This document shows positions 57,994 through 64,000 of a stretch of DNA of 64,000 nt, one piece after another. Both the position numbers and the translations under genes were made by a program. Origin of the DNA: an uncultured Halomonas sp. (GTDB lineage: Bacteria > Pseudomonadota > Gammaproteobacteria > Pseudomonadales > Halomonadaceae). The notes under the pieces were generated by a model, which saw only the letters and a program-made list of their open reading frames with translations, did no database searches and was not told the origin of the DNA. How positions within the stretch are numbered: position 1 is the stretch's first letter; every line of letters starts with the position of its first letter. The DNA is taken from assembly GCF_946887195.1 (NCBI RefSeq), contig NZ_CAMPKE010000013.1, positions 1 to 64,000 of the forward strand, written 5' to 3'.

Positions 57994-58866
57994 GTGAAGT
58001 TGTTGATTCTGGATGCCGGGCATTGCCTTAGCCTGGCGTTGGCCCGTGAGGCCAACCGGCGCGGTGATACCGAGCTTTTCATCGAGGAGAGGTTGGCGCT
58101 CGCCCCCGGTCAGCTTGAAGACATGGCGCCCGATGCGCTGGTGATACCGCCATTGGCGCAGCCGATCAGCGCGGATCCGTCCGCGGTCACGGCGCATGCC
58201 GAAGCGGTCGAGGCGTGTCTGGAGCATTGCCGCCAATCGGGCGTGCCGCTTGTCTGGTGCGTCTCCGATCAGCTCTACGAGGACGGCGCCGAGGCGCCTA
58301 TCGACGAGCATGTGATTCCCGCACCGCGCGACGAGAGCCTGCGTCGGCTGATCGTGACCGGCGATCGCGTGCGCGAGCAGGCACCCAAACACCTGATCGT
58401 GCGCCTGGGGCCGCTATTCGCCTTGGCTGGCGCCGACGCCTGGCTACCCGAACTGCTCGACTCATTGCAGGATGGCCAGGAAGTGCGCGCCGCCGAGGAC
58501 ATCATCTTCTGTCCGACCTCAGCGGATGCCGCGGCGCTGGCACTGATCGGCATGTTGCAGCAGCAGGGCTGTGGCGCGGGCGCCTGGGGAGCCTACCATC
58601 TCGCCGGTACCGAGCCAGTCAGTGCCTATACCTTCACCTCCGTGGTGCGGACCCAATTGGCGACACGCCTCGAGGGGCTCGGCAAGCAGGTCGAGTTGGG
58701 CGAGCTCAAGGCGCTCAATCATCATCACGATCAACCGCTACGCCGGGTTCTCAACTGCCGGCGCGTGCTGGAGGCGTTCGGTGTGCACCAGAAGCCCTGG
58801 CGACTGGAACTCGGTCGGATGCTGGATACCTGGTGTCAGGCTTATCAGGTCAAGGAGAGTGCATGA
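57994..58866 (+). CDS. Degenerate RmlD-like NAD(P)-reductase-family protein
   Basis: 290 residues from GTG 57994 (KLLILDAGHCLSLALAREANRRG). The overall pattern (a VPLVWCVSDQLYEDG strand, QAPKHLIVRLGPLFA, YHLAGTEPVSAYTF, RRVLNCRRVLEAFGV) follows RmlD/dTDP-4-dehydrorhamnose reductases. The GxxGxxG dinucleotide loop is lost (LDAGHCLSLA), and the Tyr-x3-Lys catalytic pair is not evident. It may be a non-catalytic relative, as MAT2B is to RmlD. Start overlaps no gene; its stop overlaps the plsC ATG (ATGA). Confidence 0.72.
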   Translation: MKLLILDAGHCLSLALAREANRRGDTELFIEERLALAPGQLEDMAPDALVIPPLAQPISADPSAVTAHAEAVEACLEHCRQSGVPLVWCVSDQLYEDGAEAPIDEHVIPAPRDESLRRLIVTGDRVREQAPKHLIVRLGPLFALAGADAWLPELLDSLQDGQEVRAAEDIIFCPTSADAAALALIGMLQQQGCGAGAWGAYHLAGTEPVSAYTFTSVVRTQLATRLEGLGKQVELGELKALNHHHDQPLRRVLNCRRVLEAFGVHQKPWRLELGRMLDTWCQAYQVKESA

Positions 58867-59621
58867 GAGCGGTGCGCAGTGCGATTTTCTATATCGGCTA
58901 CTTTCTCGGCATCCTGGTATTCGGCTTGCTATGCCTGCCGGTGACGCCGCTGTTGCCGCTGCGAGGTCGCTACCGGCTGCTCAATCTCTACAACCACTTC
59001 ATCGTCGCCTGGTTCGCGCTCATCTGCGGGGTGCGCTATGAGGTGCGTGGCCGCGAGCATGTGCCCGAGGGGCCGGTGGTGATTCTGGCCAATCACCAGT
59101 GCGAGTGGGAGACGCTGTTCTTGCAGGTCCTCAAGCCGCCGGTGTGCACGGTGCTCAAACAGGAGCTGCTGCGCTTGCCGCTGTTCGGTTGGGCGCTGCG
59201 CCTGCTGCACCCCATCGCGCTGGATCGCTCACGGCCTTCGCGGGCCATGAAACAGGTGCTGACACAGGGGCCACAGCGGCTCAAGGAGGGGCTGTCGGTG
59301 CTGATCTTCCCCGAGGGCACGCGGGTCGAACTGGGCCAGCGCCGCCGCTACAACAAGAGCGGGGCGGTGATCGCCTGCCGGGCCGGGGTGCCGGTACTTC
59401 CGGTGGCGCACAATGCCGGCGAGCGTTGGCCGGGGCGGCACTGGATCAAGAATCCCGGGCGCCTGTCAGTCGTCGTCGGCGAGCCGATCGCCACGCTGGG
59501 GCGCACCCCGGAGGACGTGCTGGTCGAGGTCGAGAACTGGATCGAGACGCAGCTCGAGACGATCTGCGAAGTGCCGCGACCGGCACGGGCGAATGCAGCG
59601 GCGAACAATCTGCCGGCTTAA
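58863..59621 (+). CDS. plsC: 1-acyl-sn-glycerol-3-phosphate acyltransferase
   Basis: 252 residues. N-terminal membrane helix (about 8-30), then acyltransferase blocks: NHQCEWET (HX4 acidic motif with Glu, common in this subgroup), LKQELLRLPLFGWALR, FPEGTR and VPVLPVAHNAGE. Makes phosphatidic acid in phospholipid synthesis. Coupled by ATGA overlap to the RmlD-like gene; near fabAB, which is convergent. Confidence 0.92.
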   Translation: MRAVRSAIFYIGYFLGILVFGLLCLPVTPLLPLRGRYRLLNLYNHFIVAWFALICGVRYEVRGREHVPEGPVVILANHQCEWETLFLQVLKPPVCTVLKQELLRLPLFGWALRLLHPIALDRSRPSRAMKQVLTQGPQRLKEGLSVLIFPEGTRVELGQRRRYNKSGAVIACRAGVPVLPVAHNAGERWPGRHWIKNPGRLSVVVGEPIATLGRTPEDVLVEVENWIETQLETICEVPRPARANAAANNLPA

Positions 59622-59644
59622 TCCTCTTTCTCCGCTATGGAACG

Positions 59645-59673
59645 AAAAGGGCGCCCCGAAGTCGGGACGCCCT
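59645..59673 (-). terminator. Terminator of fabA-fabB
   Basis: AGGGCG-CCCG and CGGG-CGCCCT form a stem with one internal mismatch around AAGT. On the minus strand it runs into TTTT, 30 bases past the fabB stop. On the + strand it ends in CTCTT, so it might also end the plsC transcript weakly. Confidence 0.78.
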
Positions 59674-59702
59674 CTTGGCTGGCGATCAACCGCTCGCAAT
59701 CG

Positions 59703-60920
59703 TCAGTCGTGCCAGCGCTGCATCACCAGGCAGGCATTGGTGCCGCCGAAGCCGAAGCTGTTCGACAGCACACGCTCGATCGCCATGTCGTCACGCCGCT
59801 GAGTGACGATATCGAAGCCCTCGGCCTGATCGTCGAGTTCTTCGATATTGGCCGAGGCGGCGATAAAGCCATGCTGCATCATCAACAACGAGTAGATGGC
59901 TTCCTGCACCCCGGTCGCGCCCAGTGAATGGCCGGTCAGCGATTTGGTCGAGCTCATCGCCGGCGTGCTATCGCCGAATACCTCGCGCACTGCCTTCAGT
60001 TCGGCGACATCGCCGACCGGCGTGGAGGTGCCGTGGGTATTGATGTAGTCGATATCGCCATCGACCGTGGCTAGCGCCTGGCGCATGCAGCGCGCCGCAC
60101 CTTCGCCGGATGGGGCGACCATGTCGTAGCCATCGGACGTCGCGCCGTAGCCGACTAGTTCAGCGTAGATTTTCGCACCGCGTGCCTTGGCGTGCTCGAG
60201 CTCCTCGAGCACCAGCATGCCGCCGCCGCCGGCGATGACGAAGCCATCGCGAGCCTTGTCGTAGGCGCGCGAGGCCTTGTCGGGCGTGTCGTTGTAGCTG
60301 GTCGACAGCGCACCCATGGCATCGAACAGGCACGATAGCGTCCAATGCTCCTCCTCGCCGCCGCCGGCGAAGACGACATCCTGCTTGCCGAGCTGGATCT
60401 GCTCCATGGCGCTGCCAATACAGTGTGCCGAGGTGGCGCAGGCCGAGGAGATCGAATAGTTGATGCCCTTGATCCGAAACGGCGTGGCCAGGCAGGCGGA
60501 GACCGTGCTGCCCATGGTACGGGTGACCCGGTACGGCCCCACCCGGCGCAGACCCTTCTCGCGCAGCACGTCGGCGGCTTCGACCTGGTTGGCGCTCGAG
60601 GCGCCGCCGGAGCCGGCGATTAGGCCGGTCCTTTCGTTGGAGACCTGCTCGGGGGTCAATCCCGAGTCCTCGATGGCTTGGGCCATGCTGATATAGGCGT
60701 AGGCCGCCGCATCGCCCATGAAACGGCGTAGCTTGCGATCGATCAACGGATCGAGGTCGATATCGACCACGCCGGCGACCTGGCTGCGAAAGCCACGCTC
60801 GGCATAATCTTCCTTGAAGCGGATACCCGAGCGCCCTGCCTTGAGCGCATCCAGGACTTGATGCTGGTCATTGCCGAGGCAGGACACGATGCCCAAGCCG
60901 GTGACTACCACTCGTCGCAT
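59703..60920 (-). CDS. fabB: Beta-ketoacyl-ACP synthase I
   Basis: Elongates acyl-ACP and keeps the cis double bond in anaerobic unsaturated fatty-acid synthesis. 405 residues (E. coli 406). Active-site Cys in [12 protein letters not shown], His residues in [11 protein letters not shown] and TGHSLGATG, and the late [13 protein letters not shown] at 60920 gives [17 protein letters not shown]. Located 13 bases after fabA on the same strand. Confidence 0.97.
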   Translation of the reverse strand: MRRVVVTGLGIVSCLGNDQHQVLDALKAGRSGIRFKEDYAERGFRSQVAGVVDIDLDPLIDRKLRRFMGDAAAYAYISMAQAIEDSGLTPEQVSNERTGLIAGSGGASSANQVEAADVLREKGLRRVGPYRVTRTMGSTVSACLATPFRIKGINYSISSACATSAHCIGSAMEQIQLGKQDVVFAGGGEEEHWTLSCLFDAMGALSTSYNDTPDKASRAYDKARDGFVIAGGGGMLVLEELEHAKARGAKIYAELVGYGATSDGYDMVAPSGEGAARCMRQALATVDGDIDYINTHGTSTPVGDVAELKAVREVFGDSTPAMSSTKSLTGHSLGATGVQEAIYSLLMMQHGFIAASANIEELDDQAEGFDIVTQRRDDMAIERVLSNSFGFGGTNACLVMQRWHD

Positions 60921-60933
60921 GGAAGCCTCCTGA

Positions 60934-61449
60934 TCAGAAGTTCGCGGTAGAAGTGAACAGGCCGACACGCAGGTCATTGGCCTGATAGATCTCACGGCCA
61001 TCGACCAACAACGTGCCATCGGCGATGCCTAGAATCAGTCGCCGGGTAATCACCCGCTTTATATTGATTCGGTAGGTGACTATACCGGCGTCGGGCAGGA
61101 TCTGTCCCGAGAACTTGACCTCGCCACAGCCCAGTGCGCGCCCGCGCCCCGGATGGCCGAGCCAGCCCAGATGAAAGCCGACCAGTTGCCACATGGCATC
61201 CAGCCCCAGGCAGCCGGGCATGACCGGGTCGCCGGGGAAGTGGCAATCGAAAAACCACAGGCCGGGGTGGATATCCAGTTCGGCAACCAGTTCGCCCTTG
61301 CCGTAATTGCCGCCGTCCTCGTGGATGCTGGCGATGCGATCGAGCATCAGCATGTTGGGAGCCGGCAACTGGGCATTGCCAGGGCCGAACAGTTCGCCTC
61401 GGCTGCATGCCAGCAGCTCTTCGTAGCTAAAGGAGTGTTGCTTGGTCAC
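60934..61449 (-). CDS. fabA: 3-hydroxydecanoyl-ACP dehydratase/isomerase
   Basis: Introduces the double bond at the C10 stage. 171 residues. Catalytic His in [20 protein letters not shown] (the His of [11 protein letters not shown]) with Asp in LGLDAMW; also HEDGG. Operon with fabB. A near-perfect 18-bp palindrome lies 34 bases upstream of the start. Confidence 0.97.
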   Translation of the reverse strand: MTKQHSFSYEELLACSRGELFGPGNAQLPAPNMLMLDRIASIHEDGGNYGKGELVAELDIHPGLWFFDCHFPGDPVMPGCLGLDAMWQLVGFHLGWLGHPGRGRALGCGEVKFSGQILPDAGIVTYRINIKRVITRRLILGIADGTLLVDGREIYQANDLRVGLFTSTANF

Positions 61450-61482
61450 TGAGTCGTTCCGAGAGTCAGAATTGTTGTGTCA

Positions 61483-61500
61483 CGCGCCTGCGCAGACGCG
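61483..61500. promoter_or_regulatory. 18-bp near-palindrome upstream of fabA
   Basis: CGCG-C-CTGCGCAG-A-CGCG is symmetric except for one base pair flanking the central CTGCGCAG. Its position in the fabA 5' region fits an operator (FabR/DesT-type repressors act there in other bacteria), but the sequence is not a match I recognise. It could also be a 5'UTR hairpin. Confidence 0.4.
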
Positions 61501-61596
61501 CCTAGTCTACTGGCAGCACGTGGCGAATGCACGTCGGGCCAAGCCTTGCGTCCGGCGAGCGCCATGCAATGCCTGCGAATATGACGTTTCGACTTG

Positions 61597-61615
61597 CGCC
61601 AGGCTTTCCTGACGG
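61597..61615. repeat. 19-nt inverted repeat, copy 2
   Basis: CGCCAGGCTTTCCTGACGG, the same element as at 36089-36108 with one T fewer. It lies in the divergent fabA / GGDEF-EAL spacer, 55 bases before the GGDEF-EAL start. Confidence 0.6.
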
Positions 61616-61670
61616 GGCATGATGCCTCGTGTGTTTGTCGCGGCAATAGCAATCCTAATGATAAGACATC

Positions 61671-63527
61671 ATGTGGCCTTCCTTTTCGCTTAATCGCCCG
61701 CTGGCCTGGATAGGGCTGGCGGCCTTGGCGGCGATGAGCTGGCTGCCATTCGTCGCGCTGCGCCTGGCCGCACTGGGCATGGTGATCATCGCGCTGATCG
61801 ATGCCTGGCGCCAGATTCGTCGCGAGCATCGCCGGCGCCAGCTCAGCGAGGAGGCGCTCACGCTCTCCGAAGATGGCGTGATGATCACCGATGATCGCAA
61901 TCGTATCGTCAGCGTCAACCCCGCCTTCACGCAAATCACCGGCTATACCCGTGAAGAGGTCCTGGGCCTCGACCCCTCGACATTTTCCACCGGGCGCCAC
62001 GATAGTGCCTTCTATGATCGCTATTGGCAGACCCTGCGCGCCACCGGCCGTTGGGAAGGCGAAATCTGGAACCAGCGCAAGCATGGCGATCAATATCCCG
62101 AGTGGCTGCGCGTGCAGGCCTGCGCCGATCACAAGGGGCGGATCAGCCACTACATCGGTTCGTTCACCGATATTTCCCGCCACAAGGCCCGCGAGCAGGA
62201 TCTGCGCCGTATCGGCTTCGAGGATCCGCTGACCGGCCTGCCCAATCGGCGTCGCCTGCACGATCTGCTGACCTCGCGGCTGCATCATCTGCGGGCCGGC
62301 GAGGGGCTCGATCTGGCATTGATCGACATTGACGACTTCAAGTCGGTCAACGATGCGCTGGGCGTCGATAGCGGCGATCGGTTGCTGGCGCGTTTCGGGC
62401 AGCGTCTGGCGTCATTCGTCGCCGGTGGCGTGGTCGGGCGCCTGGGCGGCGATGAGTTCATGGTCATTCGCACCACCACCTTCGACGATCACGAGCGCTG
62501 GATCACGGGGCTGCGCGAGCATCTGTGCGAGCCGTTCGAGCTCAATGGCAGTTCGCTGCGTCTGGGGCTGACCATCGGCAGTTGTCGTGCGCCGGAGGAT
62601 GGCAAGGACTCGGGCGTGCTGTTTCAGCGTCTGGAATCGGCGCTGTACAGCGCCAAGCGTCATGGTCGCAATCACGACCGCCGCTTTCGGCCCTCGCTGG
62701 AAGTCGACGGTGACCGCCAGTTGGCGCTGGTCAACGAGCTGCGCCGCGCACTGGCTCAGGGCGGGCAGTTGGAGTTGCATTACCAGACCCAGCACCGCTT
62801 GGCCGACAACGCCCTGGTCGGCATGGAGGCACTGCTGCGCTGGCGGCATCCAGAGCTTGGCATGGTCGCCCCCAACGACTTCATTCCTCTCGCCGAGCGC
62901 CATGGCATGATGACCGCACTGGGCGGCTGGGTCATCGAACAGGCGGTATCGCAGCAGGCTGGCTGGCGTGCCAATGGCATGCCGCCGGTACCCATGTGGG
63001 TGAATATTTCCGCGCTGCAGCTGATTCAGGGCGACCTGGAGTCGTGTCTGGCGGCGGCGCTGGCACAGCACCGCATACCGGCCTGGCAATTGGGGCTCGA
63101 ACTGACCGAGTCGGTGCTGCTCGATGAGCGGGCCGGCGATATTTCCCCGCGCCTCGAAGCGCTGCGCAACCAGGGCCATCAGATCGCCATCGATGACTTC
63201 GGCACCGGCTACTCGTCGCTGGCCTACTTGAAGCGCTTGCCGGTGGATAAGCTCAAGCTCGATCGCGCCTTCATTCGTGCGCTGCCCGATGACCGTGCCG
63301 ATGCGGCGATCGTCGCGGCGGTTTTGGCGATGGCGCGCGGGCTCAACCTCGACGTGATCGCCGAGGGCGTGGAAACGCCGGCGCAGCGCGACTTCCTGAT
63401 CGAGCATGGCTGCCCATTGTCGCAAGGCTACCTGTTTGCACGGCCCGTACCCGCGCGCGATATCGAGGCGCGCTATCTCAGTCACGCGCAACTGGCCCAG
63501 TTCGACTACCACCAAGACGCCGGCTGA
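61671..63527 (+). CDS. PAS-GGDEF-EAL cyclic-di-GMP signalling protein
   Basis: 618 residues. Two N-terminal hydrophobic segments (about 10-45), a PAS domain (about 60-180, VNPAFTQITGYTREEV), GGDEF domain (about 190-345, RLGGDEFMV intact, DIDDFKSVND) and EAL domain (about 355-610). EAL residues are complete: EALLRW, NISALQ, ELTES, DDFGTGYSSL, LKLDRAF, AEGVET, SQGYLFARP. No RxxD inhibitory site precedes GGDEF. Both cyclase and phosphodiesterase may be active. No good SD; the ATG lies in an ATGAT/ATCAT hairpin. The 3' end overlaps the next gene by 50 bases. Confidence 0.93.
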   Translation: MWPSFSLNRPLAWIGLAALAAMSWLPFVALRLAALGMVIIALIDAWRQIRREHRRRQLSEEALTLSEDGVMITDDRNRIVSVNPAFTQITGYTREEVLGLDPSTFSTGRHDSAFYDRYWQTLRATGRWEGEIWNQRKHGDQYPEWLRVQACADHKGRISHYIGSFTDISRHKAREQDLRRIGFEDPLTGLPNRRRLHDLLTSRLHHLRAGEGLDLALIDIDDFKSVNDALGVDSGDRLLARFGQRLASFVAGGVVGRLGGDEFMVIRTTTFDDHERWITGLREHLCEPFELNGSSLRLGLTIGSCRAPEDGKDSGVLFQRLESALYSAKRHGRNHDRRFRPSLEVDGDRQLALVNELRRALAQGGQLELHYQTQHRLADNALVGMEALLRWRHPELGMVAPNDFIPLAERHGMMTALGGWVIEQAVSQQAGWRANGMPPVPMWVNISALQLIQGDLESCLAAALAQHRIPAWQLGLELTESVLLDERAGDISPRLEALRNQGHQIAIDDFGTGYSSLAYLKRLPVDKLKLDRAFIRALPDDRADAAIVAAVLAMARGLNLDVIAEGVETPAQRDFLIEHGCPLSQGYLFARPVPARDIEARYLSHAQLAQFDYHQDAG

Positions 63528-63978
63528 GCCACACACATAGCGCTCCCCAGATCAGGGCTTCCAGAGGCAGCAGCCAAGGCGCCAGCTGGGCACCCGACAA
63601 TCGCGCACCGCCGAAATACGACAGCGGCCCGCCGATCGCCCCACCGAGCATCGCCAGCCAGGGATGCGCCCAGAGCCAGTTCAGCGAATGCATCACCAGC
63701 GTGGCGAACAGTGGCCACAGCGCCCATAGCCACAGCGGCAAGGGCAGCCAGCTCGGCTCGCTGAAGGTGAAGCCGCCGGCCAGGGCCAGGCCGCCATCGA
63801 TGAACAGGCCCAGCGCCGCGAACCCCACCAGCCAGCGCCACTCGCCGGGACGCGCCAGCCAGAGCAGGTGCACTACGACGATCGCTGCCGCGATCAGTCC
63901 CCCGATCAACGAGCCAGCCACTACGCAGGCGAACCAGCCGATCTGGAACGCTACCAGATTGAACAGCGTGCGGGGCAT
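63478..63978 (-). CDS. DUF2878-like integral membrane protein
   Basis: 166 residues with five or six hydrophobic segments, beginning MPRTLFNLVAFQIGWFACV, which resembles the DUF2878 family (unknown function; often near lipid-modification genes). WxxFATLxHSLNWL and GGPLSYFGGARL are visible. Convergent with, and overlapping, the GGDEF-EAL gene by 50 bases. The 22 bases left in the window hold a TAA on the minus strand that may end an upstream cotranscribed gene. Confidence 0.72.
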   Translation of the reverse strand: MPRTLFNLVAFQIGWFACVVAGSLIGGLIAAAIVVVHLLWLARPGEWRWLVGFAALGLFIDGGLALAGGFTFSEPSWLPLPLWLWALWPLFATLVMHSLNWLWAHPWLAMLGGAIGGPLSYFGGARLSGAQLAPWLLPLEALIWGALCVWLSRRLGGSRTGPVARD

Positions 63979-64000
63979 GTCGTGTTACACCGCACCGGTC

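Noticed and set aside
59090..59115. HX4E instead of HX4D in PlsC
   Set aside because: A Glu at this position is common in one subgroup of proteobacterial PlsC, so it was not scored as unusual.
38203..64000. Mobile element, CRISPR, toxin-antitoxin or defence island
   Set aside because: I looked for transposase/integrase motifs, direct-repeat arrays and small gene pairs in the accessory part and saw none.

Overview
This is a 64 kb GC-rich chromosomal window from a gammaproteobacterium. Gene order and protein sequences are close to E. coli, with Pseudomonas-like touches: birA-coaX, uvrA-MFS-ssb, NorR/Hmp/NnrS, a PpyR-like peptide, and fabA-fabB. I read it as most likely Halomonadaceae (Oceanospirillales). 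That is an inference; no database search was possible.

Positions 1-33,141 are almost entirely the core information-processing super-cluster, all on the + strand. It starts with the 3' end of a 5S rRNA, so an rRNA operon lies upstream. Then follow birA, coaX, tRNA-Tyr/Gly/Thr, tRNA-Trp, secE-nusG, rplKAJL-rpoBC, rpsLG-fusA-tuf and the S10, spc and alpha ribosomal operons through rplQ. Visible control elements are sigma70 promoters, an L10-leader-like RNA, a hairpin series between rplL and rpoB, and intrinsic terminators after 5S, tRNA-Thr, tuf and rplQ. There is no tuf copy between tRNA-Thr and tRNA-Trp. Pantothenate kinase is the type III coaX form at the place where E. coli has coaA.

Positions 33,175-38,203 hold uvrA (- strand), a YajR-like MFS transporter and ssb. 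Positions 38,287-52,751 form a nitric-oxide and nitrate-respiration block. It contains a NorR-type sigma54 activator, divergent hmp with a sigma54 promoter and NorR-like boxes, nnrS, a SirB2-family membrane protein, an orphan succinate dehydrogenase iron-sulfur subunit, an FNR/ANR oxygen sensor, a PpyR-like small membrane protein, and narGHJI plus a parvulin. An FNR box lies before narG. A third NorR-like box lies between narG and the ppyR-like gene, so NO and O2 signals may converge there.

Positions 52,799-64,000 are a mixed set: a SLAC1/TDT anion channel, a ZIP-like membrane protein, a LemA-TPM-TPM module, an SMP-30 lactonase, a degenerate RmlD-like protein coupled to a PlsC acyltransferase, fabA-fabB, a PAS-GGDEF-EAL protein and a probable DUF2878 membrane protein. 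There is no insertion sequence, prophage, CRISPR array or obvious defence island. The least ordinary material is the NO/nitrate block and its shared operator motif, the variant orphan SdhB, the eroded RmlD-like protein, and a short inverted repeat found in two distant intergenic regions.
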